DNA of 64,000 bases from Allobosea sp. Root483D1 (lineage in GTDB: Bacteria > Pseudomonadota > Alphaproteobacteria > Rhizobiales > Beijerinckiaceae), in NCBI RefSeq assembly GCF_001429505.1, contig NZ_LMJW01000022.1, forward strand, positions 1,095,497 through 1,159,496, written 5' to 3'. A model generated the notes under the pieces. It was not told the origin of the DNA and made no database searches. It was given only the letters and a program-made list of their open reading frames with translations. Shown here piece after piece: positions 17,086-28,634 of this stretch (its first letter is position 1; each line of letters opens with the position of its first letter). The position numbers and the translations under genes were made by a program.

Positions 17086-17138
17086 TTGACATAGGAAGGC
17101 GATGTGCGAGCATATGCTTCAACAAAGAGCATATGCTC
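17086..17138 (+). promoter_or_regulatory. Promoter and double palindromic operator of the ugpB-like operon
   Basis: TTGACA (17086-17091) is followed by two palindromic copies of GAGCATATGCT(C) at 17108-17118 and 17127-17138, centred 19 bp apart, about two helical turns. The first overlaps the expected -10 position, which suits repression. The ugpB-like start (17164) follows a GAGGGAGG ribosome-binding site. The divergent copy of the motif lies at 15338-15362. Confidence 0.6.
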
Positions 17139-17163
17139 ACATAATGTTACGAGGGAGGCTTTC

Positions 17164-18477
17164 ATGCGACCTATCCATGCGGTACTGGCGGGTGCGGGTG
17201 CCCTGCTGCTGGCTGGCCTGTCGACGGCCCGGGCCGCGACCGAGATCGAATTCTGGCACGCGATGAGCGGCACGCTCGGCGAGCGTGTCGACGAGCTGGT
17301 CAAGAAGTTCAACGATTCCCAGAAGGACTACATCGTCAAGGCGATCGCCAAGGGCAATTACGACGAGGTGCTGAACGGCACGATCGCGGCGTACCGCGCC
17401 AAGCGCCAGCCCGAGATCGTGCAGTCGAACGAGCGTTCCTTCCTCACCATGGTCAATTCCGGCGCCATCGTCTCGACGACTGAGCTGATGGCGCAGCAGG
17501 GCCGCCCGGTCGACGTCTCGAAATTCATCGCACCGGTGGTCAGCTACTATGCGATCGACGGCAAGCTCCAGGCGATGCCGTTCAATTCCTCGACGCCGAT
17601 CCTGTTCTACAACCGCGACCACTTCAAAGCCGCCGGTTTCGACAAGCCCGGCGCGACCTGGCAGGAGCTCGAGCCGCAGCTCGACGCGATCAAGGCCAAA
17701 GGCGTGTCGAAATGCGCGATGGTGCTGCCCGGCGACTATGAGTGGAGCTTCCTCGAGAACTACAGCGCGGTGAACGACATCCCGTATGCGACGAAGCGCA
17801 ACGGCATGGACGGCCTCGACACCAGCTTCGTCTTCAACAAGGGCAAGCTCGTCGGCCAGGTCGAGCGCATGAAGCGACTGGTCAGCTCCGGTGTGATGCA
17901 GCTCGCCGGCCAGGGCATCATCCCGATCCAGCTCTTCACCTCGGGCGAGTGCTCGACGATCATCGCCTCGACCGCATCGCATGCCGCGGTCGTCGCCGCC
18001 GCGAAGTTCGACTGGAGCGCGGCCGAGCTTCCCTACGAGCAGGGCGTGACCCCGAAGAACAGCGTCATCGGCGGCGCCGCGCTCTGGACCCTGAAGGGGC
18101 ATACGCCGGAGAAGTACAAGGCGATCGCCGCCTTCTACGACTTCCTCGCGAAGACCGACACGCAGGTCTGGTGGCATCAGGCGACGGGCTATGTCCCGGT
18201 CACGACCGCCGCCTACGACGCCGCCAAGGCGGAGGGCTACTATCAGAAGAACCCGACGCGCGAGATCGCCGTGGTGCAGCTGATGCGCGGCACGCCCAGC
18301 GACAACTCGCTCGGCTTCCGGATCGGCAACAGCAATCAGATCAACGTCGCGATCATGGAGGAGGTTTCGGCCGCCTTCCTCGGCAAGAAGCCGGTGCAGC
18401 AGGCGCTGGACGACGCAGTGGGCCGCGGCAACGAGGTGCTGCGCCGCTACGAGCAACTCAATGCCGGCAAGAAATAG
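17164..18477 (+). CDS. ugpB: sn-Glycerol-3-phosphate-type ABC substrate-binding protein (UgpB-like)
   Basis: The 437-residue periplasmic protein has a signal peptide cut near residue 24 (TARA before ATE). Many segments track E. coli UgpB: FWHAMSGTLGERVD, KGNYDEVL, PFNSSTPILFYN, ATKRNGMDG, NSVIGGAALW, WHQATGYVPVT, and RLGN-like RIGNSNQI. UgpB binds glycerol 3-phosphate and glycerophosphodiesters such as glycerophosphocholine. It heads an operon with two Ugp-like permeases and a UgpQ-like diesterase, which agrees with that ligand class. Related polyol ligands are not excluded, given the neighbouring polyol dehydrogenases. Confidence 0.83.
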   Translation: MRPIHAVLAGAGALLLAGLSTARAATEIEFWHAMSGTLGERVDELVKKFNDSQKDYIVKAIAKGNYDEVLNGTIAAYRAKRQPEIVQSNERSFLTMVNSGAIVSTTELMAQQGRPVDVSKFIAPVVSYYAIDGKLQAMPFNSSTPILFYNRDHFKAAGFDKPGATWQELEPQLDAIKAKGVSKCAMVLPGDYEWSFLENYSAVNDIPYATKRNGMDGLDTSFVFNKGKLVGQVERMKRLVSSGVMQLAGQGIIPIQLFTSGECSTIIASTASHAAVVAAAKFDWSAAELPYEQGVTPKNSVIGGAALWTLKGHTPEKYKAIAAFYDFLAKTDTQVWWHQATGYVPVTTAAYDAAKAEGYYQKNPTREIAVVQLMRGTPSDNSLGFRIGNSNQINVAIMEEVSAAFLGKKPVQQALDDAVGRGNEVLRRYEQLNAGKK

Positions 18478-19462
18478 TACGGCGGCTCTTCCCGCGGCGG
18501 CTGGCGGTGGCGCTTTGCGCCTCCGCTGGCCGTTCCGGCGCCTGCTCCTCAAGGGCGACGGTCAGGCCGAAAGCGGGCTGAAGCGCGCGCATTTCCGGGA
18601 CTGGCGCCTGCCGTTCTGGCTGCTCGCGCCGCAGCTCTTCATCCTGTTGCTGTTCTTCTTCATCCCCTCCATCAGGGCGCTGATCCAGGCCTTCCAGCTG
18701 ACCGACCCGTTCGGCGCCACCACACAATGGGTCGGCTTCCAGAATTTCGAGCGGCTGTTCCGCAGCAGCGTATACTGGTCATCGGCGCAGGTGACGCTGA
18801 TCTTCACCATCGCGCAGAACGTGCTGACGCTCTCGGTCGCGCTTCTGCTCGCCTTCGCCTCGAACCATATCCTGCGCGGACGCGGCGTCTACCGGACCGT
18901 GCTGCTGCTGCCCTACGCCATCGCCCCGGCGATCGCCGGCATCATGCTCGCTTTCCTATTCAACCCCCGGGTCGGCCCCGTCGCGCACATGCTGCAGGGG
19001 CTGGGATTCGACTGGGATCCGAACCGCAACTCCTGGCATGCGCTCAGTCTGATCGTCATGGCCGCCTCGTGGAAGCACATCTGCTACAACTACATCTTCC
19101 TCGTCGCAGCGCTGCTCTCGGTACCTCAGTCGATCCTCGAATCCGCCTATCTCGATGGGGCAGGACCGATCCAGCGCTTTCTGCGCATCTCGCTGCCGAT
19201 GATCACGCCGACGCTGTTCTTCCTGATCGTGATCAACTTCGTCTATGGGCTGTTCGAGACATTTGCCATCGTCGACGCCACGACCCTTGGCGGCCCGGCC
19301 GGTGCGACCTCCATCCTCGTCTACAAGGTCTATCAGGACGGTTTCGTCACGCTCGACCTCGGTTCCTCCGCTGCGCAATCAGTCGTGCTGATGGCGCTCG
19401 CCCTGTTCCTGACCTTCGCGCAGTTCCGCTTCGTCGAGCGCCGCGTGAACTACAGCGTCTAG
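18461..19462 (+). CDS. ugpA: Ugp-type ABC permease A
   Basis: The 333-residue permease resembles UgpA across its length: WLLAPQLF at the first membrane segment, LLLPYAIAPAIAG, FLFNPRVGP, ESAYLDGAGPIQRF as the EAA loop, and SSAAQSVVLM near the end. About 35 extra residues precede the first membrane helix. The ATG at 18461 overlaps the ugpB-like gene by 17 bp, and a later start cannot be excluded. It forms the inner-membrane channel with the next gene product. Confidence 0.87.
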   Translation: MPARNSTAALPAAAGGGALRLRWPFRRLLLKGDGQAESGLKRAHFRDWRLPFWLLAPQLFILLLFFFIPSIRALIQAFQLTDPFGATTQWVGFQNFERLFRSSVYWSSAQVTLIFTIAQNVLTLSVALLLAFASNHILRGRGVYRTVLLLPYAIAPAIAGIMLAFLFNPRVGPVAHMLQGLGFDWDPNRNSWHALSLIVMAASWKHICYNYIFLVAALLSVPQSILESAYLDGAGPIQRFLRISLPMITPTLFFLIVINFVYGLFETFAIVDATTLGGPAGATSILVYKVYQDGFVTLDLGSSAAQSVVLMALALFLTFAQFRFVERRVNYSV

Positions 19463-19470
19463 GAGCGGCG

Positions 19471-20361
19471 ATGAACGAACGCACGCCGATCATCGACGCC
19501 GCCTGCCATCTCATCCTGCTGGTGGGCGCCGCGCTCGTCTGCCTGCCGATCTACTTCGTCCTCGTCACCGGCTCACTCTCGCAGCAGGAGATCATGCGGG
19601 TGCCGATGTCCTGGCTGCCGGGCACCGAGTTCTTCGCGAACATGCAGACCGTCCTGAGCACCGCGAATTTCGGCCGGCTGCTGCTCAACTCCTTCATCAT
19701 CGCCGTCGGCATCACCATCGGGAAGCTGTCGATCTCGGTGATTGCAGCCTTCGCCGTCACCTATTTCCGCTTTCCCTTCCGGATGACGGCCTTCTGGCTG
19801 ATCTTCATGTCGCTGATGCTGCCGATCGAGGTGCGCATCGTGCCGACCTACGAGTCGGCGGCGAATGTCGCGCTGCCCCTCAACATCCTGGGCTCATGGC
19901 TCGGCGTCCAGGCGCTGGTCGATCTCGACTGGAATCTGGTCAACACCTATTCGGGCCTGATCCTGCCGCTGATCGCCTCCGCTACGGCGACCTTCCTCTT
20001 CCGCCAGTTCTTCCTCACGGTCCCCGATGAGCTTTGCGAGGCGGCGCGCATCGATGGCGCCAGCCCGTGGCAGTTCTTCCGGCTGATCCTGCTGCCGCTG
20101 TCGCGCTCGAACATCGTGGCCTTGGCGATCATCCTCTTCCTGATGGGCTGGAACCAGTATCTCTGGCCGTTGCTGCTCACAACCGACCCGGCAATGGCCA
20201 ATGCGGTGATCGGCCTGAAGAAGCTGATGCCGCGGGGCGACTCGTTGCCGACCTGGCACCTGCTGATGAATGCGGCCTTCCTGACGATGCTGCCGCCGAC
20301 CCTCGTCATCCTCATCCTCCAGCGATGGTTCGTGAAGGGGCTGGTGGACAGCGGCAAATAG
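19471..20361 (+). CDS. ugpE: Ugp-type ABC permease E
   Basis: The 296-residue membrane protein is the partner permease. It has six hydrophobic segments, the EAA loop EAARIDGASPWQFF, the LFLMGWNQYLWPLL segment typical of UgpE, and a C-terminal FVKGLVDSGK tail. ATG 19471 lies directly after AGGAGCGGCG, 8 bp beyond the ugpA stop. No ATPase gene follows, unlike the standard ugpBAEC order, so an ATPase must come from elsewhere, possibly the UgpC-like protein encoded at 5646-6833. Confidence 0.87.
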   Translation: MNERTPIIDAACHLILLVGAALVCLPIYFVLVTGSLSQQEIMRVPMSWLPGTEFFANMQTVLSTANFGRLLLNSFIIAVGITIGKLSISVIAAFAVTYFRFPFRMTAFWLIFMSLMLPIEVRIVPTYESAANVALPLNILGSWLGVQALVDLDWNLVNTYSGLILPLIASATATFLFRQFFLTVPDELCEAARIDGASPWQFFRLILLPLSRSNIVALAIILFLMGWNQYLWPLLLTTDPAMANAVIGLKKLMPRGDSLPTWHLLMNAAFLTMLPPTLVILILQRWFVKGLVDSGK

Positions 20362-20388
20362 CAGTCAACCCGGACAACGGAACTCATC

Positions 20389-21129
20389 ATGCGGATCATC
20401 GGCCATCGCGGCGCGCGCAATATCTGGGCGGAGAACAGCCTCAGCGGCTTCCGCAACGTCTGCGGCCTCAAGGTCGAAGCCGTTGAGCTCGACGTGCATC
20501 TCTCGAGCGATGGCGAGATCATGGTGATCCATGACCCGCTGCTCGAGCGCACGACGGACCATAAGGGACCGGTCGGGCGCCTGAGCCGCGAGGCCCTGCG
20601 AAAGGTCAAGCTCCACGACACGCTCAGCGAGACGATCCCGACCTTGCCTGCCGTCCTCGACGTCTTCGCGCCGACGACAATCGAGCTCGAGATCGAGATG
20701 AAGATGGATGCTTTCGGCAATCCCTATCCCGGCCTGCTCGACAAGGTGATCGCGCTGGTCAGGGAGCGCGGGCTCGCTGCACGCGTCGTACTGACCTGCT
20801 TTGTTCCGGAGGTCATCGAGGAGATCAGGGCCAAGGCGCCCGAGATGCGCCGGCTCGCCTCGGTCGACCGCCGCTCCTGCGAAGCCTACGGCGGGATCGA
20901 GCGGACACTGAAGCGGTTCGTCGATCTCGGTTGCATCATCGCCGTGGAGCAATCGCTGCTGCGCCTCACGCTCGACCGGGCGCTCGGCATCGTCGGGCGC
21001 GAACGCCTCGGCGTCTGGGTGCCGAACACGGTCGGCGACATCGACTTCTGGCTCGGCCAGCCCGTTTCGCAGATCACCAGCGACCGGCCGGATCTCGTCA
21101 TCCAGTTGGCCGCCGCCCGGGCCAGGTGA
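20389..21129 (+). CDS. ugpQ: Glycerophosphodiester phosphodiesterase (UgpQ-like)
   Basis: The 246-residue GDPD-family enzyme has the catalytic pair His6-Arg7 in GHRGARN, metal ligands Glu33 and Asp35 in ELDVHLSSDG, and the general acid-base His48 in IHDP. No signal peptide is present, so it acts in the cytoplasm, as UgpQ does, splitting an imported glycerophosphodiester into glycerol 3-phosphate and an alcohol. It lies 27 bp after ugpE and overlaps or abuts the mannitol-dehydrogenase-family gene. That makes three different phosphodiesterase genes within 17 kb, of two unrelated folds. Confidence 0.86.
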   Translation: MRIIGHRGARNIWAENSLSGFRNVCGLKVEAVELDVHLSSDGEIMVIHDPLLERTTDHKGPVGRLSREALRKVKLHDTLSETIPTLPAVLDVFAPTTIELEIEMKMDAFGNPYPGLLDKVIALVRERGLAARVVLTCFVPEVIEEIRAKAPEMRRLASVDRRSCEAYGGIERTLKRFVDLGCIIAVEQSLLRLTLDRALGIVGRERLGVWVPNTVGDIDFWLGQPVSQITSDRPDLVIQLAAARAR

Positions 21130-21134
21130 CGCCG

Positions 21135-22619
21135 ATGGCGGTCAGGCTCTCGCGTGCGACGCTGGCCGGCATCGTGGGTCCCGTCGCGGTCCCTGGCTAC
21201 CAGCCGGGCGAGCTCTCGCCCGGCATCGTCCATATCGGCGTCGGCAATTTCCACCGGGCGCATCAGGCGGTCTACCTCGACGAGCTCTTCGGGCGGGGGC
21301 TCGACCGGGACTGGGCGCTGATCGGTGCGGGCGTACGCGAGAGCGATGCCGAGATGCGGACCGACCTTGCGGCACAGGATTTCCTGACAACCGTCGTGGC
21401 GCAGGAGGCCGCATCCTCGCAGGCACGCGTCATCGCGCCGATGCTCGACTTCGTTGCACCAGGAGACACCGAAACCGTTCTGGCCAAGCTCGTCGATCCA
21501 CGTACCCGCATCGTCTCGCTGACCGTCACCGAGGGTGGCTATTATGTTGATCCGGCGAGTCAGGCTTTCGCAGCCGATCACCCGGAGATCGTCGCCGACG
21601 CCGCCGACCGGTTGCAACGCCCGAAGACGGCTTTCGGGCTCATCGCTGCGGCACTGTTGCGGCGTCGCGCCGCCGGTATCGCGCCCTTCACCGTGATGTC
21701 CTGCGACAACCTTCCGGGCAACGGCCATGTCGCCGAGGCAACGGTCGCAGGTCTCCTCGAGCTGGTCGATCGCTCCGACGCGGCCTGGATCAGGGAGAAC
21801 GTCGCCTTCCCGAATGGGATGGTCGATCGGATCACACCGGCGACCACGCAGCGAGAGCGCGATAGCCTGCAGGCCGAGTTCGGCATCGACGATCGCCGCC
21901 CGGTCTTCTGCGAGGACTTCCGGCAATGGGTGCTGGAGGACCGTTTTCCAGCCGGCAGGCCGAGGCTCGAGGAGGTTGGCGTTCAGTTCGTTGCGGATGT
22001 CGCACCGTTCGAGCTGATGAAGATCCGTATCCTCAACGGCGGCCATGCGGCGATCGCCTATCCGGCCGGCCTGCTCGATATCCACTACGTCCACGAAGCG
22101 CTGGCGGACGAGCAGATCGCGCGATTTCTGTCAGCACTGCTCGACGCCGAGGTTATCCCGATGGTGCCGCCGGTGCCGAAGACCGATCTGCACCAGTACA
22201 AGAGCACGATCGAGCGGCGCTTCGCCAATCCGAAGATCGGCGACACGATCCGGCGTCTGTGCCTCGACGGCTCGAACCGCCAGCCGAAGTTCATCCTGCC
22301 GACGATCCGCGATGCGCTGAAGGCCGGGCGCGCCATCGACGGGCTCGCGCTCGTCTGCGCTTTGTGGTGCCGCTACTGCTATGGCGAGACGGAGACCGGC
22401 CAGCCTATCGCGCCGAACGATCCGATCTGGCCGCGGCTGACGATGCGGGCGCGGCAGGCCAGGCTCGCGCCGGAGGCCTGGCTTGCGATGCAGGACATCT
22501 ATGGCGACCTGGGAGATGACCGGCGCTTCCGGGAGGCGTTCAGCCGGGCATTGGAGAGAACCTGGGAGTTTGGAACGCGCTCGACTATTGACCGCTATCT
22601 CGCCTCGCTCGGTTCGTGA
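21135..22619 (+). CDS. Mannitol dehydrogenase family protein (long-chain polyol/uronate dehydrogenase)
   Basis: The 494-residue enzyme belongs to the long-chain mannitol 2-dehydrogenase/fructuronate reductase family. It has the N-terminal motif HIGVGNFHRAHQ, which binds NAD, EDFRQWV in the middle, and the catalytic-lysine helix around KIRILNGGHAAIAYPAG. It interconverts a polyol and a ketose (mannitol/fructose, arabitol/xylulose) or hexuronates. A GTG at 21126 overlaps the GDPD stop (GTGA), but ATG 21135 begins the conserved part better. It is the last gene of the Ugp-like operon. The pairing suggests that the alcohol released by the diesterase, or an imported polyol, is oxidised here. Confidence 0.87.
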   Translation: MAVRLSRATLAGIVGPVAVPGYQPGELSPGIVHIGVGNFHRAHQAVYLDELFGRGLDRDWALIGAGVRESDAEMRTDLAAQDFLTTVVAQEAASSQARVIAPMLDFVAPGDTETVLAKLVDPRTRIVSLTVTEGGYYVDPASQAFAADHPEIVADAADRLQRPKTAFGLIAAALLRRRAAGIAPFTVMSCDNLPGNGHVAEATVAGLLELVDRSDAAWIRENVAFPNGMVDRITPATTQRERDSLQAEFGIDDRRPVFCEDFRQWVLEDRFPAGRPRLEEVGVQFVADVAPFELMKIRILNGGHAAIAYPAGLLDIHYVHEALADEQIARFLSALLDAEVIPMVPPVPKTDLHQYKSTIERRFANPKIGDTIRRLCLDGSNRQPKFILPTIRDALKAGRAIDGLALVCALWCRYCYGETETGQPIAPNDPIWPRLTMRARQARLAPEAWLAMQDIYGDLGDDRRFREAFSRALERTWEFGTRSTIDRYLASLGS

Positions 22620-22831
22620 CACGTGCGGATAGCCGACCGACCCAGTGCTCAGGGGCCGGACCGAAAGCCGACTTTCCCAAGGTCCGCAACGGGCCAGCCT
22701 CTGACTCGCGCCCCATGACAAACTGGCATCCTTCCAGCGGACGTTCTCGACGCGCATACCGGCTAGATATTTCAGCTTCCAAGTGGCTGTCAGTATCGCG
22801 TTGACCCGGCACAACGGTGCGCTTCAAAAAA

Positions 22832-22858
22832 AAGCGCCCGGCCTCAAGCCGGGCGCTT
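22832..22858 (-). terminator. Intrinsic terminator of nrdJ
   Basis: An 11-bp perfect stem (AAGCGCCCGGC and GCCGGGCGCTT) encloses a 5-nt loop. On the minus strand it is followed by eight T residues, the form of a strong Rho-independent terminator for the nrdJ transcript. The remaining DNA between the mannitol dehydrogenase stop and nrdJ (about 315 bp) shows no convincing gene. Confidence 0.85.
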
Positions 22859-22934
22859 CTCTCTCACTCGCGGAACTTTTCCCGCAATCGCGGCAACACT
22901 ATGCCTCGATTTTCAGCTGTTGAGCTTCAGCGGA

Positions 22935-26666
<3,732 letters not shown>

Positions 26667-27379
26667 AAGCTTCGTCCCCAATGCTTGCCGCGGACGCATC
26701 CTGGCGCCCCGCGCGGCCGGTTGCTCACCGGCTCCTGATGTCAGACCAACTCGGTTTGATGCCCCTGGATCCCGCAGCGGTGTGATCCCGCCATCGGCTT
26801 CCGGACGCGACCAGGCGGAGCATACGTCCCCGTTCGCCGTCGCCATTGCTGGCGCGCCGCGGTGATCGTCCGACCCATCTGGGAACTCGTTTCGCGGGTC
26901 GAAAAAGGCGTCTCCGCCAACCGTCACGCGACCGTCAAAATTTAGTCCCGAATGGGCCGCGACGTCAAGGATTAGTGCGCACCGATAGGTGTGGATACGA
27001 CATCTTGTAGTAAGGTGTGGATCACGGGGATAAGTTTCAAGGCACCCGCTAAGCCCAAGGAATCACATGCGGAATCGCGGCACCGTTGCGAGCTTGCAAC
27101 GATCCTTGCCGCTGTAAAACCACTAAAATCCACCGGACCATGGTTAACGAAACGTCAATCGGGACCAGCAAGTCCTACTAGCGGAAGCGCGCTCTGCAGC
27201 AGCAGCCACAAGTGCTTGAATCCGCGCGATGCTTCGCTGGCGCGCCCGCCTTTCGTGTCCAAGCGCCCCCGCCTCGAATCATGTCCGAATCGTGGCCGAG
27301 GTCGGGATGACGCTGCTGACGGATCTGGGCGGACCTGCCGCCTAGGTGCCAGGGCAGCTCACGGCAGCCGGAGAACGCC
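26667..27379. other. 713-bp intergenic region: nrdJ leader and promoter area
   Basis: No credible gene is seen here. On the minus strand a promoter-like pair precedes nrdJ and would give a leader of about 265 nt. The leader contains a stem GCCGGT/ACCGGC with a TGCTC loop (26716-26732) and two copies of GATCCCGC. I looked for the B12 box of a cobalamin riboswitch and did not find it. Further upstream GGTGTGGAT occurs twice (26988-26996, 27014-27022). The half near the NIPSNAP gene (27050-27360) is unremarkable. Confidence 0.4.
26939..26968 (-). promoter_or_regulatory. Putative sigma-70-type promoter of nrdJ
   Basis: Read on the minus strand, TTGACG (26968-26963) and TAAATT (26944-26939) are separated by 18 bp, a fair match to housekeeping promoters and the only AT-rich patch near nrdJ. 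The implied transcript start near 26930 leaves an unusually long leader. Confidence 0.4.
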
Positions 27380-28075
27380 ATGACCGACACCGTCTTCGAA
27401 CTGCGCCGCTACACCTTGAAGCCCGGCGCGCGCGAGGCCCTGATCGCGGTCTTCGACAGCCATCTCGTCGAGACGCAGGAGGCGACCCGGATGAGCGTGG
27501 TCGGCCAGTTCCGCGATCCCGCCGCGCCCGACCAGTTCGTCTGGTTCCGCGGCTTTCCCGACCAGGAAGCCCGGACCCGCGCCCTCCCCGCCTTCTATGG
27601 CGGGCCGGTCTGGGCGGAGCACGGCCCCGCCGCCGACGAGACCATGCTGGAATGGCACGACGTATTGATGCTGAAGCCGGCCACTCCCGGTTCCGGCTTC
27701 GACACGAGCGGGCTCGAGCGGCTGCCGCCAGGAACGGCCGATCTCGAAGACGGGCGGATCCATCTCGTCGCCATTCACCATCTCATGCAGGACACAGCCG
27801 ACAACGTGGCCTCGCTCGCCGCCAAGGCGATCGCCGAGGCAGTGCATTCCACCGGCAGCGAGGTCCTCGCCAGCCTGATCAGCGACCGCAGCCAGAATGG
27901 CTTCGAGCGCCTGCCTGTGCGCGAGGGCGAATGCGTCGTGGTGACGCTCATCCGGCCCGCCGTATTGCAGGCGATACCGGCGCTCGAAGCGGCCCTGCGC
28001 GAGAGGCCGCTCGGCATCGGTCGCGCTCCCGATATCGCCCGCCTCGTTCCGACCGCCCGCTCGCTCTTGCGCTGA
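27380..28075 (+). CDS. NIPSNAP family protein
   Basis: The 231-residue protein has an N-terminal NIPSNAP ferredoxin-like (dimeric alpha/beta barrel) domain, with FELRRYTLKPG at the start and FRGFPDQEARTRALPAFYGGP in the middle, and a second similar half from about residue 120. No signal peptide is present. NIPSNAP proteins have no agreed biochemical role in bacteria, though the fold is shared with small monooxygenases and heme-degrading proteins. The ATG at 27380 has GGAG 8 bp upstream. It stands alone, followed 73 bp later by the NDUFA12 gene on the same strand. Confidence 0.82.
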   Translation: MTDTVFELRRYTLKPGAREALIAVFDSHLVETQEATRMSVVGQFRDPAAPDQFVWFRGFPDQEARTRALPAFYGGPVWAEHGPAADETMLEWHDVLMLKPATPGSGFDTSGLERLPPGTADLEDGRIHLVAIHHLMQDTADNVASLAAKAIAEAVHSTGSEVLASLISDRSQNGFERLPVREGECVVVTLIRPAVLQAIPALEAALRERPLGIGRAPDIARLVPTARSLLR

Positions 28076-28148
28076 GCCACACTGGACATCGCGCGCCGGC
28101 CTCTTCATAAGTCGCGCGACGGCCTATGGCCTGCGCGGACGCGAAGCG

Positions 28149-28559
28149 ATGACCAAGACCCTGCTCCAGCTTTTCACCTGGTGGAACGGCCAGACCATCG
28201 GTACCCGCTTCCACACCTGGCGCTTCGGCGAGAAGGTCGGCGAGGACGAGTTCGGCAACGTCTACTACCGCACCAAGGGCGGCAAGAAGGACAAGGCGCT
28301 CGGCATCCAGCGCCGCTGGGTCGTCTATAACGGCCCCGTCGAGGCTTCGATGATCCCGGCCGGCTGGAACGGCTGGCTGCACCATACCGTCGACGTCGCC
28401 CCCTCCGAGGAAAAGTACGTCGCTCGCGAGTGGCAGAAGCCGCACCAGCCGAACTACACCGGCACGGCGCTGGCCTATCGCCCGCCGGGCTCGACCCTCG
28501 GCGACAACCAGACCCCGGCAGCGACCGGCGATTATCAGGCCTGGACGCCCGGGCGCTGA
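28149..28559 (+). CDS. NADH:ubiquinone oxidoreductase subunit NDUFA12 family protein
   Basis: The 136-residue protein matches the NDUFA12/B17.2 accessory subunit of respiratory complex I. Its motifs include TIGTRFHTWRFGEKVGEDEFGN, the central RRWVVYNG, and PAGWNGWLHHTVD, ending in a proline-rich tail. It binds the peripheral arm of complex I on the cytoplasmic side and is typical of alphaproteobacteria and mitochondria. In many Rhizobiales it is followed by DUF2155 and aat genes. Here a bidirectional terminator and three other genes separate it from them. Confidence 0.93.
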   Translation: MTKTLLQLFTWWNGQTIGTRFHTWRFGEKVGEDEFGNVYYRTKGGKKDKALGIQRRWVVYNGPVEASMIPAGWNGWLHHTVDVAPSEEKYVAREWQKPHQPNYTGTALAYRPPGSTLGDNQTPAATGDYQAWTPGR

Positions 28560-28578
28560 GACTAGGCGCAAGAACAGC

Positions 28579-28613
28579 AAAGGCCGGCTCCCCCCGCGAG
28601 CCGGCCTTTTGTT
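28579..28613. terminator. Bidirectional intrinsic terminator
   Basis: A perfect 12-bp stem (AAAGGCCGGCTC and GAGCCGGCCTTT) with a 7-nt C-rich loop lies between the convergent NDUFA12 and alpha/beta hydrolase genes. T residues follow on the plus strand, and the AAA start of the stem gives U residues on the minus strand. It should stop transcription from both sides. Confidence 0.85.
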
Positions 28614-28634
28614 TCGCCAGCGCAGGTGCCTGCC

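Noticed and set aside
26667..26960. Cobalamin riboswitch upstream of nrdJ
   Set aside because: I searched the leader by eye for the conserved B12 box and the GCCACTG element and found neither.
26988..27022. DnaA boxes
   Set aside because: TGTGGATAC and TGTGGATCA differ from the consensus at the end, and nothing else suggests an origin.
26991..27383. Open frame upstream of the NIPSNAP gene
   Set aside because: No conserved motif, poor start context, and it runs into the NIPSNAP start region.
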